This document shows, one piece after another, positions 5,031-5,060 of a stretch of 5,060 bases of DNA. The notes beneath the pieces are model-generated. The model was given only the letters and a program-made list of their open reading frames with translations. It ran no database searches and had not been told where the DNA came from. Made by a program: the position numbers and the translations under genes. Origin of the DNA: Bacillota bacterium. GTDB taxonomy: Bacteria; Bacillota; Clostridia; Christensenellales; UMGS416. The DNA lies in contig JAEYYW010000106.1 in NCBI GenBank assembly GCA_023428265.1, positions 1-5,060 on the forward strand. Reading direction: 5' to 3'. Within the stretch, counting starts at the first letter, position 1. The number at the start of each line of letters is the position of its first letter.

Positions 5031-5058
5031 ATGAGATTTCTCATTGTTATGGTATAAT
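5031..5058 (+). promoter_or_regulatory. Extended -10 promoter for a gene beyond the right edge
   Basis: TGGTATAAT (5050-5058) is a perfect extended -10 (TGnTATAAT). ATGAGA (5031-5036) matches the -35 at four of six positions with a 16-nt spacer. Transcription would start at about 5065, outside the window. It lies downstream of the strong terminator, so it begins a new rightward unit whose gene is not visible. Confidence 0.65.
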
Positions 5059-5060
5059 AT

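Noticed and set aside
1..5060. CRISPR arrays, tRNA or rRNA genes, defence or phage modules
   Set aside because: No spaced repeats, cloverleaf sequences, rRNA-like stretches, integrases or nucleases were seen on either strand.

Overview
The window looks like chromosome of a moderately GC-rich Firmicute, most likely a clostridial gut or anaerobic-digester bacterium. The grounds are family-level: a Firmicutes-type AsnA, strong AGGAGG-type ribosome sites, sigma-A-like TTGACA/TATAAT promoters, a GntR/YtrA-type regulator joined to a YtrB-like ABC transporter, and hairpin terminators followed by T runs. The genes prefer G or C at third codon positions, which also produces long antisense reading frames that are not genes. 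Species cannot be read from the sequence.

Layout. Positions 1-182 hold the far edge of an unseen neighbour, a hairpin at 91-113 and the terminator of asnA (minus strand, 158-124). asnA (aspartate-ammonia ligase) runs leftward from about 1190 to 183. A compact region of about 190 bp carries back-to-back promoters: one for asnA (minus, 1245-1217) and one for a rightward glycoside hydrolase family 10 (GH10) gene (1315-1343). The GH10 gene (1382-2605) has no signal peptide, so its product is predicted to be cytoplasmic. It keeps the two catalytic glutamates but lacks the family's usual Glu-Asn...Lys glycone-subsite motif.

Positions 2606-2919 contain no convincing gene. They hold a weak GC hairpin, a perfect 14-bp-arm palindrome (2744-2773) that resembles a dispersed intergenic repeat, and then a strong promoter (2838-2867). 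A 16-bp near-perfect inverted repeat sits over that promoter's start site. The promoter drives a three-gene operon: a short GntR/YtrA-type repressor (2920-3297), an ABC ATPase (3284-4147, overlapping the regulator by 14 nt) and a six-helix membrane protein (4160-4879). The operon closes with an 18-bp-stem terminator (4898-4941). The last 120 bases contain a 12-bp palindrome and an extended -10 promoter that points to a gene beyond the right edge.

How the parts work together. The regulator probably represses its own operon through the inverted repeat and is released by an unknown signal. The ATPase and permease would form a small transporter of the kind linked in Bacillus (YtrABC...) to cell-envelope stress. 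asnA and the GH10 gene appear to be independent single-gene units. No clearly new system is visible. The most unusual items are the divergent GH10 active site, the autoregulatory operator, and the ABC ATPase with Glu at the Q-loop position and LSTGY as its signature.
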